From assembly GCF_036492635.1 (NCBI RefSeq), contig NZ_AP025305.1, positions 2,356,001 to 2,420,000 of the forward strand: a stretch of DNA of 64,000 nucleotides. Reading direction: 5' to 3'. Under the pieces are notes generated by a model. It was not told the origin of the DNA. It did not search any database and saw only the letters and a program-made list of their open reading frames with translations. This DNA is from Aureibacter tunicatorum (lineage in GTDB: Bacteria; Bacteroidota; Bacteroidia; Cytophagales; Cyclobacteriaceae). Positions 46,342 to 54,476 of this stretch are shown one piece after another (position 1 is the stretch's first letter; every line of letters begins with the position of its first letter). The position numbers and the translations under genes are program-made.

Positions 46342-46842
46342 ATGGGTTTAGAATTGGTTAAAAAAACAGGAATCTTTACTTCTAAAAAAGATTTTTCAAA
46401 ATTAGTAATAAAAGATAATACTTTAGAAATAAGTAATCAAAAAGGCAAAACATTAAGATACTCGGTTGATGATTTGGCTTACATGGCATTAATAAAAAGA
46501 GATTATAAGCCAATACATACCATTCATTTATTGATATTAAAAAAGAAGAGAATTTTCTCCAGAGGATATAATGAAATACTTATTTTAAAAAGATCTGAAT
46601 GGAATGATTTAGAGAAGCTATTAAAGTATTTGGTCAAAGAGGATAAGAAGTTTTATGATTGGAGAAGACCTGCAGGGTGTTTTATTTTATTTAGAATTTT
46701 CTTTGATATTTTCACTCCAAACTTTGCAGAAGTTTTAGAAATAGGAGATGATATCAAAGAAGATTCAGATGAGGATCATCGATTATTCACACGAAAGAAG
46801 ATAGCTGAATTAAAGGTTTCATTGGAAAAAGAGGCAGGTTAA
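46342..46842 (+). CDS. hypothetical soluble protein, PH-like front
   Basis: 166 residues. The first half has strand patterns (KLVIKDNTLEISNQKGKTLR, YKPIHTIHLLILKKKR) akin to the PH-like domains encoded nearby; the rest is helical and ends acidic. Stop lies 7 nt before the next gene. Function unknown. Confidence 0.5.
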   Translation: MGLELVKKTGIFTSKKDFSKLVIKDNTLEISNQKGKTLRYSVDDLAYMALIKRDYKPIHTIHLLILKKKRIFSRGYNEILILKRSEWNDLEKLLKYLVKEDKKFYDWRRPAGCFILFRIFFDIFTPNFAEVLEIGDDIKEDSDEDHRLFTRKKIAELKVSLEKEAG

Positions 46843-46849
46843 ATACATT

Positions 46850-47341
46850 ATGAAAGTTATACTTAGAAGAGAATGGAAAAATATACCCATTACTATTGTG
46901 ATACATATGATTTCTTTTGTACTATCTATAAATGTTTCAGAATACCTTTTTGATGAGATAGATTCTTTGGTAGAAATATTTGTTTTATTTCTATTTATGA
47001 TTTTTTTTCTATTGCTATTGTTTTATGTTGTTTTTTTGATGAGTGAAAAGTATGATTTGACATTTTGCAAGGACGCTTTATTGATAAGCAATGAAAAAAC
47101 AGTTCATAAGTATCCAGTCAATGATATTGAAAGAATTGAGGTTTCGGACAATTATAAAGTTGGATATATTTATATGATCTTAAAGAGTGGGAAAAAAATT
47201 GAATTGAAGTTAGTTGATACATTTTTTTTAAATCAAAATAGGCATCAAGTCTTAAGGAGATTGTATATCGAATCATATAAACATCCTATCTATATGAAAT
47301 TAATCGCTTATGATTATCCTCTATTTTCCTATAGGCAATGA
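46850..47341 (+). CDS. two-helix membrane protein with PH-like domain
   Basis: 163 residues. Membrane segments near 14-30 and 43-65, then beta strands (YDLTFCKDALLISNEKTVHK, DIERIEVSDNYKVGYIYMIL). Third gene with this layout in the island. Probably co-transcribed with 46342 and 47356. Confidence 0.55.
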   Translation: MKVILRREWKNIPITIVIHMISFVLSINVSEYLFDEIDSLVEIFVLFLFMIFFLLLLFYVVFLMSEKYDLTFCKDALLISNEKTVHKYPVNDIERIEVSDNYKVGYIYMILKSGKKIELKLVDTFFLNQNRHQVLRRLYIESYKHPIYMKLIAYDYPLFSYRQ

Positions 47342-47355
47342 TTAAATAGTTTAAA

Positions 47356-48609
47356 ATGCGAGTATTACTACTATTAATAGTATTGTTTTTGACATTGGAG
47401 CGTTTGTCTGCGCAAATGATTCCATTTAAAGTAGGGGTTGATCAATGCATGTGCCCAATTGAAGATAAATTAACAGAGCGTAACAAGTCCGTTTATTCAA
47501 AATTACTGAGATTAAATAGAGCAAATTATTTTGAAAGCAAAGACAGTTTATTGCTCAAGGAATACATAAAAGAATATGAGGCTTGTATTGATTCTTTGAG
47601 TGTTGAATCCAGCAGATTCGATTTGATCGAAATCATTAAAGTTAGTCACTGTCCTTTGATCATGGCAAATGCTTTTGTCGCGCTCAAAAATATGAATCAT
47701 GGTATTTACTCTGACGCTGAAATTATTGAACTGCTTAATTTACACATTAAGAAAAATGAGTCAATAGCGAACTTTGATCAAGGCTGTGGCAAGCATTCAA
47801 AATTTCTTTTTGAATACATGATTTCGCTAGGGGACAGGCCTAATTTTGGCGATCTAAATAGTCTCTCTGAGGTCAAGAAATATCATCTTGATATTGATTT
47901 GTCAGAAATGAAAGTGGCTAAACATCATTATTTGAAATATATTTTCGATTCCAAATATTACAATACCGGGATAAACGCATTAGCGGAATTTCAACCGAAA
48001 GAAGACAAAGAGTTTACTTATCAGCAAATTAAAAGCTCAATAATAAGTGCTAAAAATTCATTGCCTAAAGTTGAATTAGATTCGGTTTCAGCGTTGTTTG
48101 AATTTTCGTTATTGCACAGAATTATTCCTCAATGGGAAGGAACATTATGGTCTTTTGAAGGCCATACTTCAATTCCCAAAAAGGGTTATATCGCTTGCGG
48201 ATATTTCGTCTCGACGACATTGCAAGACGTAGGGATAAAACTCAACCGTTATAAGCTAGCTCAGCAATTGCCTATTAATGAAGCGAGAAGTCTAGCGTTT
48301 GATCAACAAGTTATTACAATTACGGAATTTGATTATTTGGAAAGAATCAAGAAAATCAAAGAACACATTTCAGATGGAATTCATTTTATAGGATTTGATG
48401 AACAGCATGTGGGCTATGTTTTAAAACAACGCGGTCAATTATACATTATTCATTCGAATAATTTGGGCGAGGGAAAAGTAATGATCGAAAATGCTGAATA
48501 TTCTGATGCTTTTTATGGATATGCTGAAGTGCATATCGTCGAACTAAGCAATAATCAAAAATTACTAGAAGCTTGGATCAATGGGAATGAAATAAAAATT
48601 GTGATGTGA
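47356..48609 (+). CDS. secreted papain-like (NlpC/P60-type) protein
   Basis: 417 residues with a signal peptide (MRVLLLLIVLFLTLERLSAQ). An N-terminal helical region with several Cys (DQCMCPIED) leads to a C-terminal papain-like domain: GYIACGYFVSTTLQDVGI holds the probable catalytic Cys at the helix start, FDEQHVGYVLKQRG the His and YIIHSNNLG the polar third residue. A peptidase or amidase acting outside the cytosol is likely, perhaps on peptidoglycan. Function by family only. Confidence 0.68.
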   Translation: MRVLLLLIVLFLTLERLSAQMIPFKVGVDQCMCPIEDKLTERNKSVYSKLLRLNRANYFESKDSLLLKEYIKEYEACIDSLSVESSRFDLIEIIKVSHCPLIMANAFVALKNMNHGIYSDAEIIELLNLHIKKNESIANFDQGCGKHSKFLFEYMISLGDRPNFGDLNSLSEVKKYHLDIDLSEMKVAKHHYLKYIFDSKYYNTGINALAEFQPKEDKEFTYQQIKSSIISAKNSLPKVELDSVSALFEFSLLHRIIPQWEGTLWSFEGHTSIPKKGYIACGYFVSTTLQDVGIKLNRYKLAQQLPINEARSLAFDQQVITITEFDYLERIKKIKEHISDGIHFIGFDEQHVGYVLKQRGQLYIIHSNNLGEGKVMIENAEYSDAFYGYAEVHIVELSNNQKLLEAWINGNEIKIVM

Positions 48610-48634
48610 TTTAAGGAATGCTTTACTTATTGAT

Positions 48635-49693
48635 ATGAATACAAAATTGACAGATAGAAATACTCAAAGATCGTTTGCTGTTAGATCAACTAATGGTTCG
48701 TTTGGAATAATTAAGATTGAAAAGGATGCGATTTCGATAAGTTCAGAAGTTGAACTTATAGAGTTGGGTATTGATGAAGTAGAAGGCTATAGGTATACAA
48801 ATAGAATGAAAAGCGGATTGGAAATAGTCCCCATTTCACGAGAAAAAGGGAAAATAAGCTTCAATGTGAAAGATGAAGAAAGGGAAGAGTTGGGGAAGTG
48901 GCTTACGTCTAATTTCGATGATGTGAATGAGGTTAGAAAAGAGAAAGAACTAAATGAAATTTATAATAGCCCTCAATTTGGAGCAACCTTGGATGAAAGA
49001 AAAAATCGATTTGAAAGCGCAGTTAGCATGACTAATTTTATAAATCTACTTTCATGCGTAAGCTTTATAATTGTTTTTTTGAAAGCTCCTTTTTATGTGG
49101 TTTTGGCTTTGCCTGTCACCATATTTTTGATAGCAGTATATTTTTATTTTTTTAAGTTTAAAGGGCTGGTGACGATCAACCAAGCACCAGGTTCGGTACG
49201 ACCAAGCTTTATTTACTCATTATTTGGACTTACTTTGACCACATTTATTTTTGCCGAGTTGAATTTTAAATTGGTTGAGCCCATTTCTTTTTTATTATTG
49301 GCTATACCTATTGGGGGAGTCTTGTTTGGGGTATTATTCTTAAAGTCTGAAATAGAAAGCCACAGGCGTAAAAATACCCTTTTGCCTAGTATTATTTTTA
49401 AAATCTTATTTTCAATTGTTTTAGCAGGAAGTAGCCTTGTCATATTTAACTGCTCATTGGATCGTGATAGATTTGAAAATGTGCCAATAGTAATTGTTGA
49501 CAAAGTTGTCAAAACAGGGAAAACAAAGAGTTATTATTTGATTTTAGGAAAGCCGATCAAAGCATTTACAAGCAATGAGTTGCAAGTCTCTCGTGATTTT
49601 TTTGATAGTGTCAATGAATCTGAAACTCTTAATATCAAATATCACGAGGGATATATTGGCATACCTTGGTATGAATTAGATAAAATTGAATAG
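48635..49693 (+). CDS. membrane protein with N-terminal PH-like domain
   Basis: 352 residues. Residues 10-90 are soluble strands (GSFGIIKIEKDAISISS, then IDEVEGYRYTNRMKSG). Four to five membrane segments follow (about 135-270), and the C-terminus is a soluble beta domain (SYYLILGKPIKAFTSNE). Not recognised. Confidence 0.5.
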   Translation: MNTKLTDRNTQRSFAVRSTNGSFGIIKIEKDAISISSEVELIELGIDEVEGYRYTNRMKSGLEIVPISREKGKISFNVKDEEREELGKWLTSNFDDVNEVRKEKELNEIYNSPQFGATLDERKNRFESAVSMTNFINLLSCVSFIIVFLKAPFYVVLALPVTIFLIAVYFYFFKFKGLVTINQAPGSVRPSFIYSLFGLTLTTFIFAELNFKLVEPISFLLLAIPIGGVLFGVLFLKSEIESHRRKNTLLPSIIFKILFSIVLAGSSLVIFNCSLDRDRFENVPIVIVDKVVKTGKTKSYYLILGKPIKAFTSNELQVSRDFFDSVNESETLNIKYHEGYIGIPWYELDKIE

Positions 49694-49750
49694 ATCTGGT
49701 TTTAGCGTTTTGAGAGCCTAAATAGGTGAAATAAACATAATGATGTGACG

Positions 49751-50200
49751 ATGAGATTTATAAAACAAATATGCTTGGGAATTTTTGGTTTGATTTTAAT
49801 TCAGTTGGTAACTTTTTATACCATTGGAAAGAATTCGTTAATCGATAAAATAGGCGAACATTATGAAACTTTTGTTTTTGATTATGGAGATAATCATTTT
49901 GATAATGTTGGAATAATTTCAAATCTGGAGATTACTAATGATGAAGCCAGAACAAATTTTGTGAAATTTAAAGAAAGTAATGTCTTTTTGTGTAATGACT
50001 TTGTTGCGTCTTCTGAATTAAAAAAAACTAAAGACTTTTATATTTATCATATTTTGTATGAATCACAAAATCCATTTTGGATTAATAAGGTCTATGAGTA
50101 TGAATTAGTCAATGAGTTTGGTGCAACTTGGGAGTCAGAATATATTTGGGCTTTATATAAATGGATATTAATTGAAAAGAATAATACTGGAATATCTTAA
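49751..50200 (+). CDS. hypothetical membrane-anchored protein
   Basis: 149 residues from the ATG at 49751. An N-terminal hydrophobic helix (LGIFGLILIQLVTFY) then a soluble domain of mixed strands. No family seen. The end overlaps the next gene by 29 nt. Confidence 0.45.
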   Translation: MRFIKQICLGIFGLILIQLVTFYTIGKNSLIDKIGEHYETFVFDYGDNHFDNVGIISNLEITNDEARTNFVKFKESNVFLCNDFVASSELKKTKDFYIYHILYESQNPFWINKVYEYELVNEFGATWESEYIWALYKWILIEKNNTGIS

Positions 50201-50555
50201 TTATTTTAAGAATAAAAGAGAGCACCGAGTTGCATCATATTTATCTTTTGATGATAAATTAGTAGGAGATACTATTTCTTACACAACTAATCGGAAATTA
50301 TTAATATTTTTTATGTCTCCATTTATTTTAATAGGGGAATATGACATTGGAAAGTCTGTTTTTCAATTGAAAAAAGAGGGATATTCATTGCTGTTCAAAC
50401 AGCGTCTGAGATTATTAATAGGAGGAGTGATTTTTTGGATCGTTTTATTTAATCTTTTTTACTTTACAAGGATTGGTGAAGATTCAATTGAGCTGGAAGG
50501 GGATGACCTGATCGAATATTTAAATTGGAAAGATGAATATGAAAGCGGAAATTGA
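50172..50555 (+). CDS. hypothetical protein with one membrane segment
   Basis: 127 residues from a TTG at 50172 that overlaps the previous gene. One membrane helix near 85-100 (LLIGGVIFWIVLFNLFYF), rest polar. Frame start uncertain. Unknown function. Confidence 0.45.
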   Translation: MKRIILEYLNYFKNKREHRVASYLSFDDKLVGDTISYTTNRKLLIFFMSPFILIGEYDIGKSVFQLKKEGYSLLFKQRLRLLIGGVIFWIVLFNLFYFTRIGEDSIELEGDDLIEYLNWKDEYESGN

Positions 50556-50676
50556 TTTGGTCGAAAAGTTAAAGGCAGTCGAGGTAGAAAAGAGAATTTG
50601 TTTCATCGTCCAAATCATAAATTTGCTCGGAGTCGGTTTAAATTGGTTTGAGCACGATGAAAATAAGTTTTTTTGA
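50539..50676 (+). CDS. 45-residue small ORF
   Basis: Starts at ATG 50539 (or 50533) inside the end of the previous gene. The peptide begins MKAEIDLVEKLKAVEVEKR and holds a hydrophobic stretch (ICFIVQIINLLGVGLNWF). It is either a real microprotein or the broken start of a longer gene. Confidence 0.4.
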   Translation: MKAEIDLVEKLKAVEVEKRICFIVQIINLLGVGLNWFEHDENKFF

Positions 50677-50704
50677 AATTTCGGAAGAAATAAATTGAAT
50701 GGCT

Positions 50705-51262
50705 TTAAAGAGCTTCATTAAAGTAGTTAGGGTTTTCGCATTCAATTAGCAATGAATCAATTCTATATTCCCAATATTTTTGCATAATGTTATTTCTACC
50801 ATGTTCTGTTTCTTTGTCATAATCAGCTTGCCAAATTTTTTCGTGATGACTAATTAATTGGTGTATCACTTTAATTTTTTCATCTGAAGCCAATGTGTCA
50901 TATTCTATTGCCCTGTTTAATTTTCTGGCAAATGCTTCTGTGATATTAAAATGATATTGTTCATGATTTAATAGATAATCAGTCTTTTTTTTATCAACTT
51001 TACTTGATTTATAAGGATACATTACTGCATGAGCTTTTTGGGGAAGTACAGAATCTTCTTCCAATATTATGTGACTTGATATATTGGCTGCATAATTATC
51101 TTTTATTAAAAGATCCTGTTGATTGCCTTTAAAATCATTCCATTCGATTTGTTTCCAATATACAAATGTTTTGTGCTTTTGGTTCATCCTGTATTTAAAT
51201 GAAAGCGTTAAAGTAATACAGCTTACTATTATTATTAGTTTAAATTTTAATATATTAGACAT
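50705..51262 (-). CDS. DUF922-type predicted secreted zinc protease
   Basis: 185 residues, N-terminal hydrophobic anchor (KFKLIIIVSCITLTLSF). The family pattern is seen: W-x-D/N-F near 42 (IEWNDFKGNQ) and LLNHEQYHFNITEAFARKL with the HEQYH zinc motif near residues 99-103. Expected to cleave proteins in the envelope. The start overlaps the end of the membrane-protein gene at 51247. Confidence 0.78.
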   Translation of the reverse strand: MSNILKFKLIIIVSCITLTLSFKYRMNQKHKTFVYWKQIEWNDFKGNQQDLLIKDNYAANISSHIILEEDSVLPQKAHAVMYPYKSSKVDKKKTDYLLNHEQYHFNITEAFARKLNRAIEYDTLASDEKIKVIHQLISHHEKIWQADYDKETEHGRNNIMQKYWEYRIDSLLIECENPNYFNEAL

Positions 51263-51681
51263 TTTATCCTGTATATAATTGTTTTAATGCACAAGTAAAT
51301 TAATTCGTAAAAAATAAAGAATATTACTGAAGTTACTAATCTTAAAGGGATTGCTTTTATTGATTCAATATCAAATTCAAAAAATATGAAACTTATTGTT
51401 TTGGATGAAATATATAATGTTATGAATAATAATGTACCCATTATTACTTTACCCCAATAATCATTATTTCTCTTATGTTCGATTTTATAAATGATATGAT
51501 TAAAATGTATTCCAATTACTATTGATATGACCGTACTTGCATCCTGATTTATAAATTCTTTTGAAAGAAAATATAAACATATAATTAGAGCTGTAGAGGT
51601 GATACATGTTAATAATTCTCTATAACTGAATGTTCTTATAAAATATTTAATTTTGAAATTGGGCATAAAATATTTAATCAC
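51247..51681 (-). CDS. four-helix membrane protein
   Basis: 144 residues, hydrophobic segments near 22-40, 47-62, 75-95 and 115-135. No known family. Its last 16 nt overlap the start of the DUF922 gene, so both are coupled. Confidence 0.5.
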   Translation of the reverse strand: MIKYFMPNFKIKYFIRTFSYRELLTCITSTALIICLYFLSKEFINQDASTVISIVIGIHFNHIIYKIEHKRNNDYWGKVIMGTLLFITLYISSKTISFIFFEFDIESIKAIPLRLVTSVIFFIFYELIYLCIKTIIYRIKCLIY

Positions 51682-51925
51682 CTTTATTATTTTTGATTAA
51701 TTTATGGAATAAATAATAATTTTCAAATATTTTAGGCGAGTGAAATTTAATTTTTAGATCAAACAGATACTTAAACTAATTATTATTGATTAAAAAGTGT
51801 TTGAAATACCGTGATAAATAGGTGGTTTTTTCAAGTACAGAATTAGCAAAAGAGAGAATAGGTCGAATATTTATATCATAATTTTAATTAGATTGAAATT
51901 ATGATTTAAAGTGATATAACTACTG

Positions 51926-52606
51926 ATGAAATTTATAAATACTATAGAGATTAATCCTTTTGATATTGCGGATTATGATAGCCCGACTCACGATCATTCT
52001 AATAGAAATGAGGTAATGTATGAATACTGGAAAAAGTGTCTAGCCAGTCAGGGTTTGGAAAGGCTAGAGCCTGTTGAGAAAGGATCATATTTTGTCGACT
52101 TGAATTCTGTCAATGATTTTGAATTAGAAGTTATCATCAAAAATCACATTTCGGATTCTGCGCCATATTTTGAGAACTGTGAAGATGATGTTGGGGTATT
52201 TTGCGGAGGCATTGTGGTGAAAGATGATGAAAGTATTATTTTAGAACCTTCTTGTTGCGGTGATTTGGAAAGTCTTCATTTTTGGGAAGATATATTGACT
52301 AAAGATTATTCAATATGGAAAGATTTGTGGATTGGACATCCTTGGATTTATTATAAGCAAATTAATTCATCGATCGTTTTTTCTGATTATTATGAATCTG
52401 ATGTCAACGATCTTAAAGAAGTCAAAATATTATTTGAAATCTGCACGTCGACATTAAAAAAACACCTTGAAAATTTGAAAAAAAGCCAAGTATTGTTTGA
52501 GTCAAGGATACAGAAAACCCTGGAAAGATTGGATGTCCCTCGATCAAGAACTGTTGCGAAGGTAATTGCTGGCAATTATCATCAGGACAATTCAATTTTA
52601 CAATAA
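51926..52606 (+). CDS. hypothetical soluble protein, immunity-like
   Basis: 226 residues, acidic, no signal. A block FCGGIVVKDDESIILEPSCC followed by GDLESLHFWEDI resembles the centre of several cytosolic immunity proteins, though I cannot name the family. C-terminus helical. No toxin gene is near. Confidence 0.5.
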   Translation: MKFINTIEINPFDIADYDSPTHDHSNRNEVMYEYWKKCLASQGLERLEPVEKGSYFVDLNSVNDFELEVIIKNHISDSAPYFENCEDDVGVFCGGIVVKDDESIILEPSCCGDLESLHFWEDILTKDYSIWKDLWIGHPWIYYKQINSSIVFSDYYESDVNDLKEVKILFEICTSTLKKHLENLKKSQVLFESRIQKTLERLDVPRSRTVAKVIAGNYHQDNSILQ

Positions 52607-53093
52607 TTAATAGAAAATGAGAAAAGCCTATTTTACTTTATTCATGTTGCTGAAAGTTTCATTTCTGTTTTGTCAAAGCGACTAACAGGAGGTACATTAT
52701 ATAGTCAGCGAGGTTTTAAAATGAACTCTTAAGTTCCCTCTGGAGTAAGACAGCATGGTATTTTTCTTTTTGAAATGAATGTGCCTTGCTATGGTTATAC
52801 ACTCACATTATTTTTATCTGGAACTACCTTAAAGATGGAGAGCCGTGATGAAATGAGATGACAAGACAATAGACTTTAAGTCTGCTTAAGCTGACAACCT
52901 TTAAGAAATTAAGAAAATCATATTATTTTATTGTCATTTTAAAATTCATGATATTTATTTAATAGAGTTAATTGTTAGATTTATTGATTCTAAATTTGTT
53001 ATATACTGGTATTTACATGAATTAATAAAGAATTTAAATAATAATTAAGTCGTATGTTTTGATGTGTTGTAAGGGTTTATATCTTGATTTTGA
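52607..53093. other. 487-base intergenic region with orphan signal sequence
   Basis: At 52617-52685 a 22-codon ORF encodes little more than a signal peptide (MRKAYFTLFMLLKVSFLFCQ) before a stop. It looks like a gene whose body was lost. The remainder shows no gene. Confidence 0.45.
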
Positions 53094-54050
53094 ATGAAAA
53101 ATAACAACAAAATGATGACTAATAAAACTATATTTAATCCTTTTTTGTGGGTTGTTTTATCTTTTATTGCTTTTTCTTGCGATAATGAAGGTACAGAAGA
53201 ATCTACTCAGTCAGAAATAGCCCGAAGAGTAACTACAGAATATGTCGCTGGTCCTAGCGGAATAGCTATTGAAAGGGATGAGTTTGTATACGATGGCGAT
53301 AAACTTTCTGAAATAATCTGGTCAATGGATAATAGCGGCGATGGTTGGAAAGAAATTTCAAAGATGTTCTATGAATATGAAGGAAATAGAGTCAATGTAT
53401 ATACGCAGAGCCAGAGTGAGCCTTTAGAAACTCCTGAGTTAGCCGAATCTTTGTTGTTTGAAAATGGGAGGTTGGTGGAACGTACAGATTATGTTCATAC
53501 TAGATATGTGTATAATGGAGATCGTATGCAATATATTCAGATATATGAATCTGCAGGTGATGCTCAGTGGTATAAAAATTACACAATAGAATATGCTGGG
53601 GATAAAGTAGTGAGAATTTCGTCTGAATATGATGAAAATTATGAATACGCGAGTGGTCCAGCGATAGAAGAATTTACTTATGAAGGCGATAAATTGGTCA
53701 AAATGGTCAAAACTCTTTTATATAATGACAAATGGCAAAATATGATAATGGTCAATTATACATATGAAGGAGATAAAGTCAGTGTGATTGAAGAATATGG
53801 ATGGAACTCTATGCTTGATGATTGGGCAATTTCTAATACACTCACGCATAAATATGATGAGTATGGTGATTTGGTTTCGTTCACAGAAGGAATTTATACA
53901 TCAACTTATGAATATGAATCAGGAAAAGGTAATGTAACCGATGTAATTAAGCATTCGAGAGAATTACATAAATACCCAACACCAAGAAGGCAAAAAAAAT
54001 CAGAAAGTAAGTACAAAAGTTTGCTGCCATTAATTAATAGCCAAAGATAA
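53094..54050 (+). CDS. lipoprotein with YD-like repeats
   Basis: 318 residues; signal ending FIAFSC with the lipid Cys at about residue 29. Six or so repeats of about 35 residues carry [YF]-x-Y-x-G-[DN]-[KR] motifs (FVYDGDKLSEIIW, YEYEGNRVNVY, YVYNGDRMQYIQ, FTYEGDKLVKMVK, YTYEGDKVSVIEE). Such repeats form beta strands in Bacteroidota surface lipoproteins and recall Rhs/YD repeats. No toxin tail. It stands alone before the tRNA genes. Confidence 0.7.
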   Translation: MKNNNKMMTNKTIFNPFLWVVLSFIAFSCDNEGTEESTQSEIARRVTTEYVAGPSGIAIERDEFVYDGDKLSEIIWSMDNSGDGWKEISKMFYEYEGNRVNVYTQSQSEPLETPELAESLLFENGRLVERTDYVHTRYVYNGDRMQYIQIYESAGDAQWYKNYTIEYAGDKVVRISSEYDENYEYASGPAIEEFTYEGDKLVKMVKTLLYNDKWQNMIMVNYTYEGDKVSVIEEYGWNSMLDDWAISNTLTHKYDEYGDLVSFTEGIYTSTYEYESGKGNVTDVIKHSRELHKYPTPRRQKKSESKYKSLLPLINSQR

Positions 54051-54312
54051 TCTGATTAGCTACATATTTGTATTTCGTTTATTCGTCTTCTCCAGATTTG
54101 AATGTGCAAGACAGTAATTTTGTTGCAAAATAATAAGTTCATTTCAGAGAAGGCGAATCAATGGTATTCATGTGAAGCTTACGCTAAAAAGTTTTTGGAG
54201 TTCAAGCGGACAATCTAACTAGATTTAAAATAAAATGAGAATATTATCAAATGAAATAAGCTGATATTTTTTTAGCTTGATATAATTTATTATTTTTTGA
54301 TGATATAATATG

Positions 54313-54384
54313 ATAAGGGTAGCTCAACTGGAAGAGCAATAGGTAGCTAATCTATAGCTGCGGGTTCAAGTCCCGCTCCTTATC
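54313..54384 (+). tRNA. tRNA-like gene 1, anticodon region GCT but A at position 33
   Basis: Full cloverleaf: acceptor ATAAGGG/TCCTTAT, D stem GCTC/GAGC with GG in the loop, anticodon stem ATAGG/TCTAT, T arm GCGGG-TTCAAGT-CCCGC, four-base variable region. The 7-nt anticodon loop is TAGCTAA (54344-54350), so position 33, nearly always U, is A. GCT would read serine codons, but the long serine variable arm is lacking. A G before the acceptor can pair with the discriminator C, and CCA is nearly encoded. Confidence 0.65.
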
Positions 54385-54386
54385 CA

Positions 54387-54459
54387 AAGAGAGTAGCTCA
54401 GCTGGAAGAGCGTTAGGTCTGCAACCTAAAGGTCGTGGGTTCAAATCCCGCCTCTCTTT
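54387..54459 (+). tRNA. tRNA-like gene 2, anticodon region TGC but C at position 33
   Basis: Cloverleaf: acceptor AAGAGAG/CTCTCTT, D stem GCTC/GAGC, anticodon stem TTAGG/CCTAA, T arm GTGGG-TTCAAAT-CCCGC, five-base variable region. The loop is TCTGCAA (54418-54424): anticodon TGC (alanine) if read by position, with C instead of U at 33. If read one base later it would be GCA (cysteine). Identity is uncertain. It lies 2 nt after tRNA-like gene 1 and 17 nt before the SDR gene. Confidence 0.65.
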
Positions 54460-54476
54460 ATTTTTATAGAAAAAAG

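Noticed and set aside
54312-54384. tRNA-His, because of an extra 5' G that pairs with the discriminator C
   Set aside because: The anticodon loop does not contain GTG.
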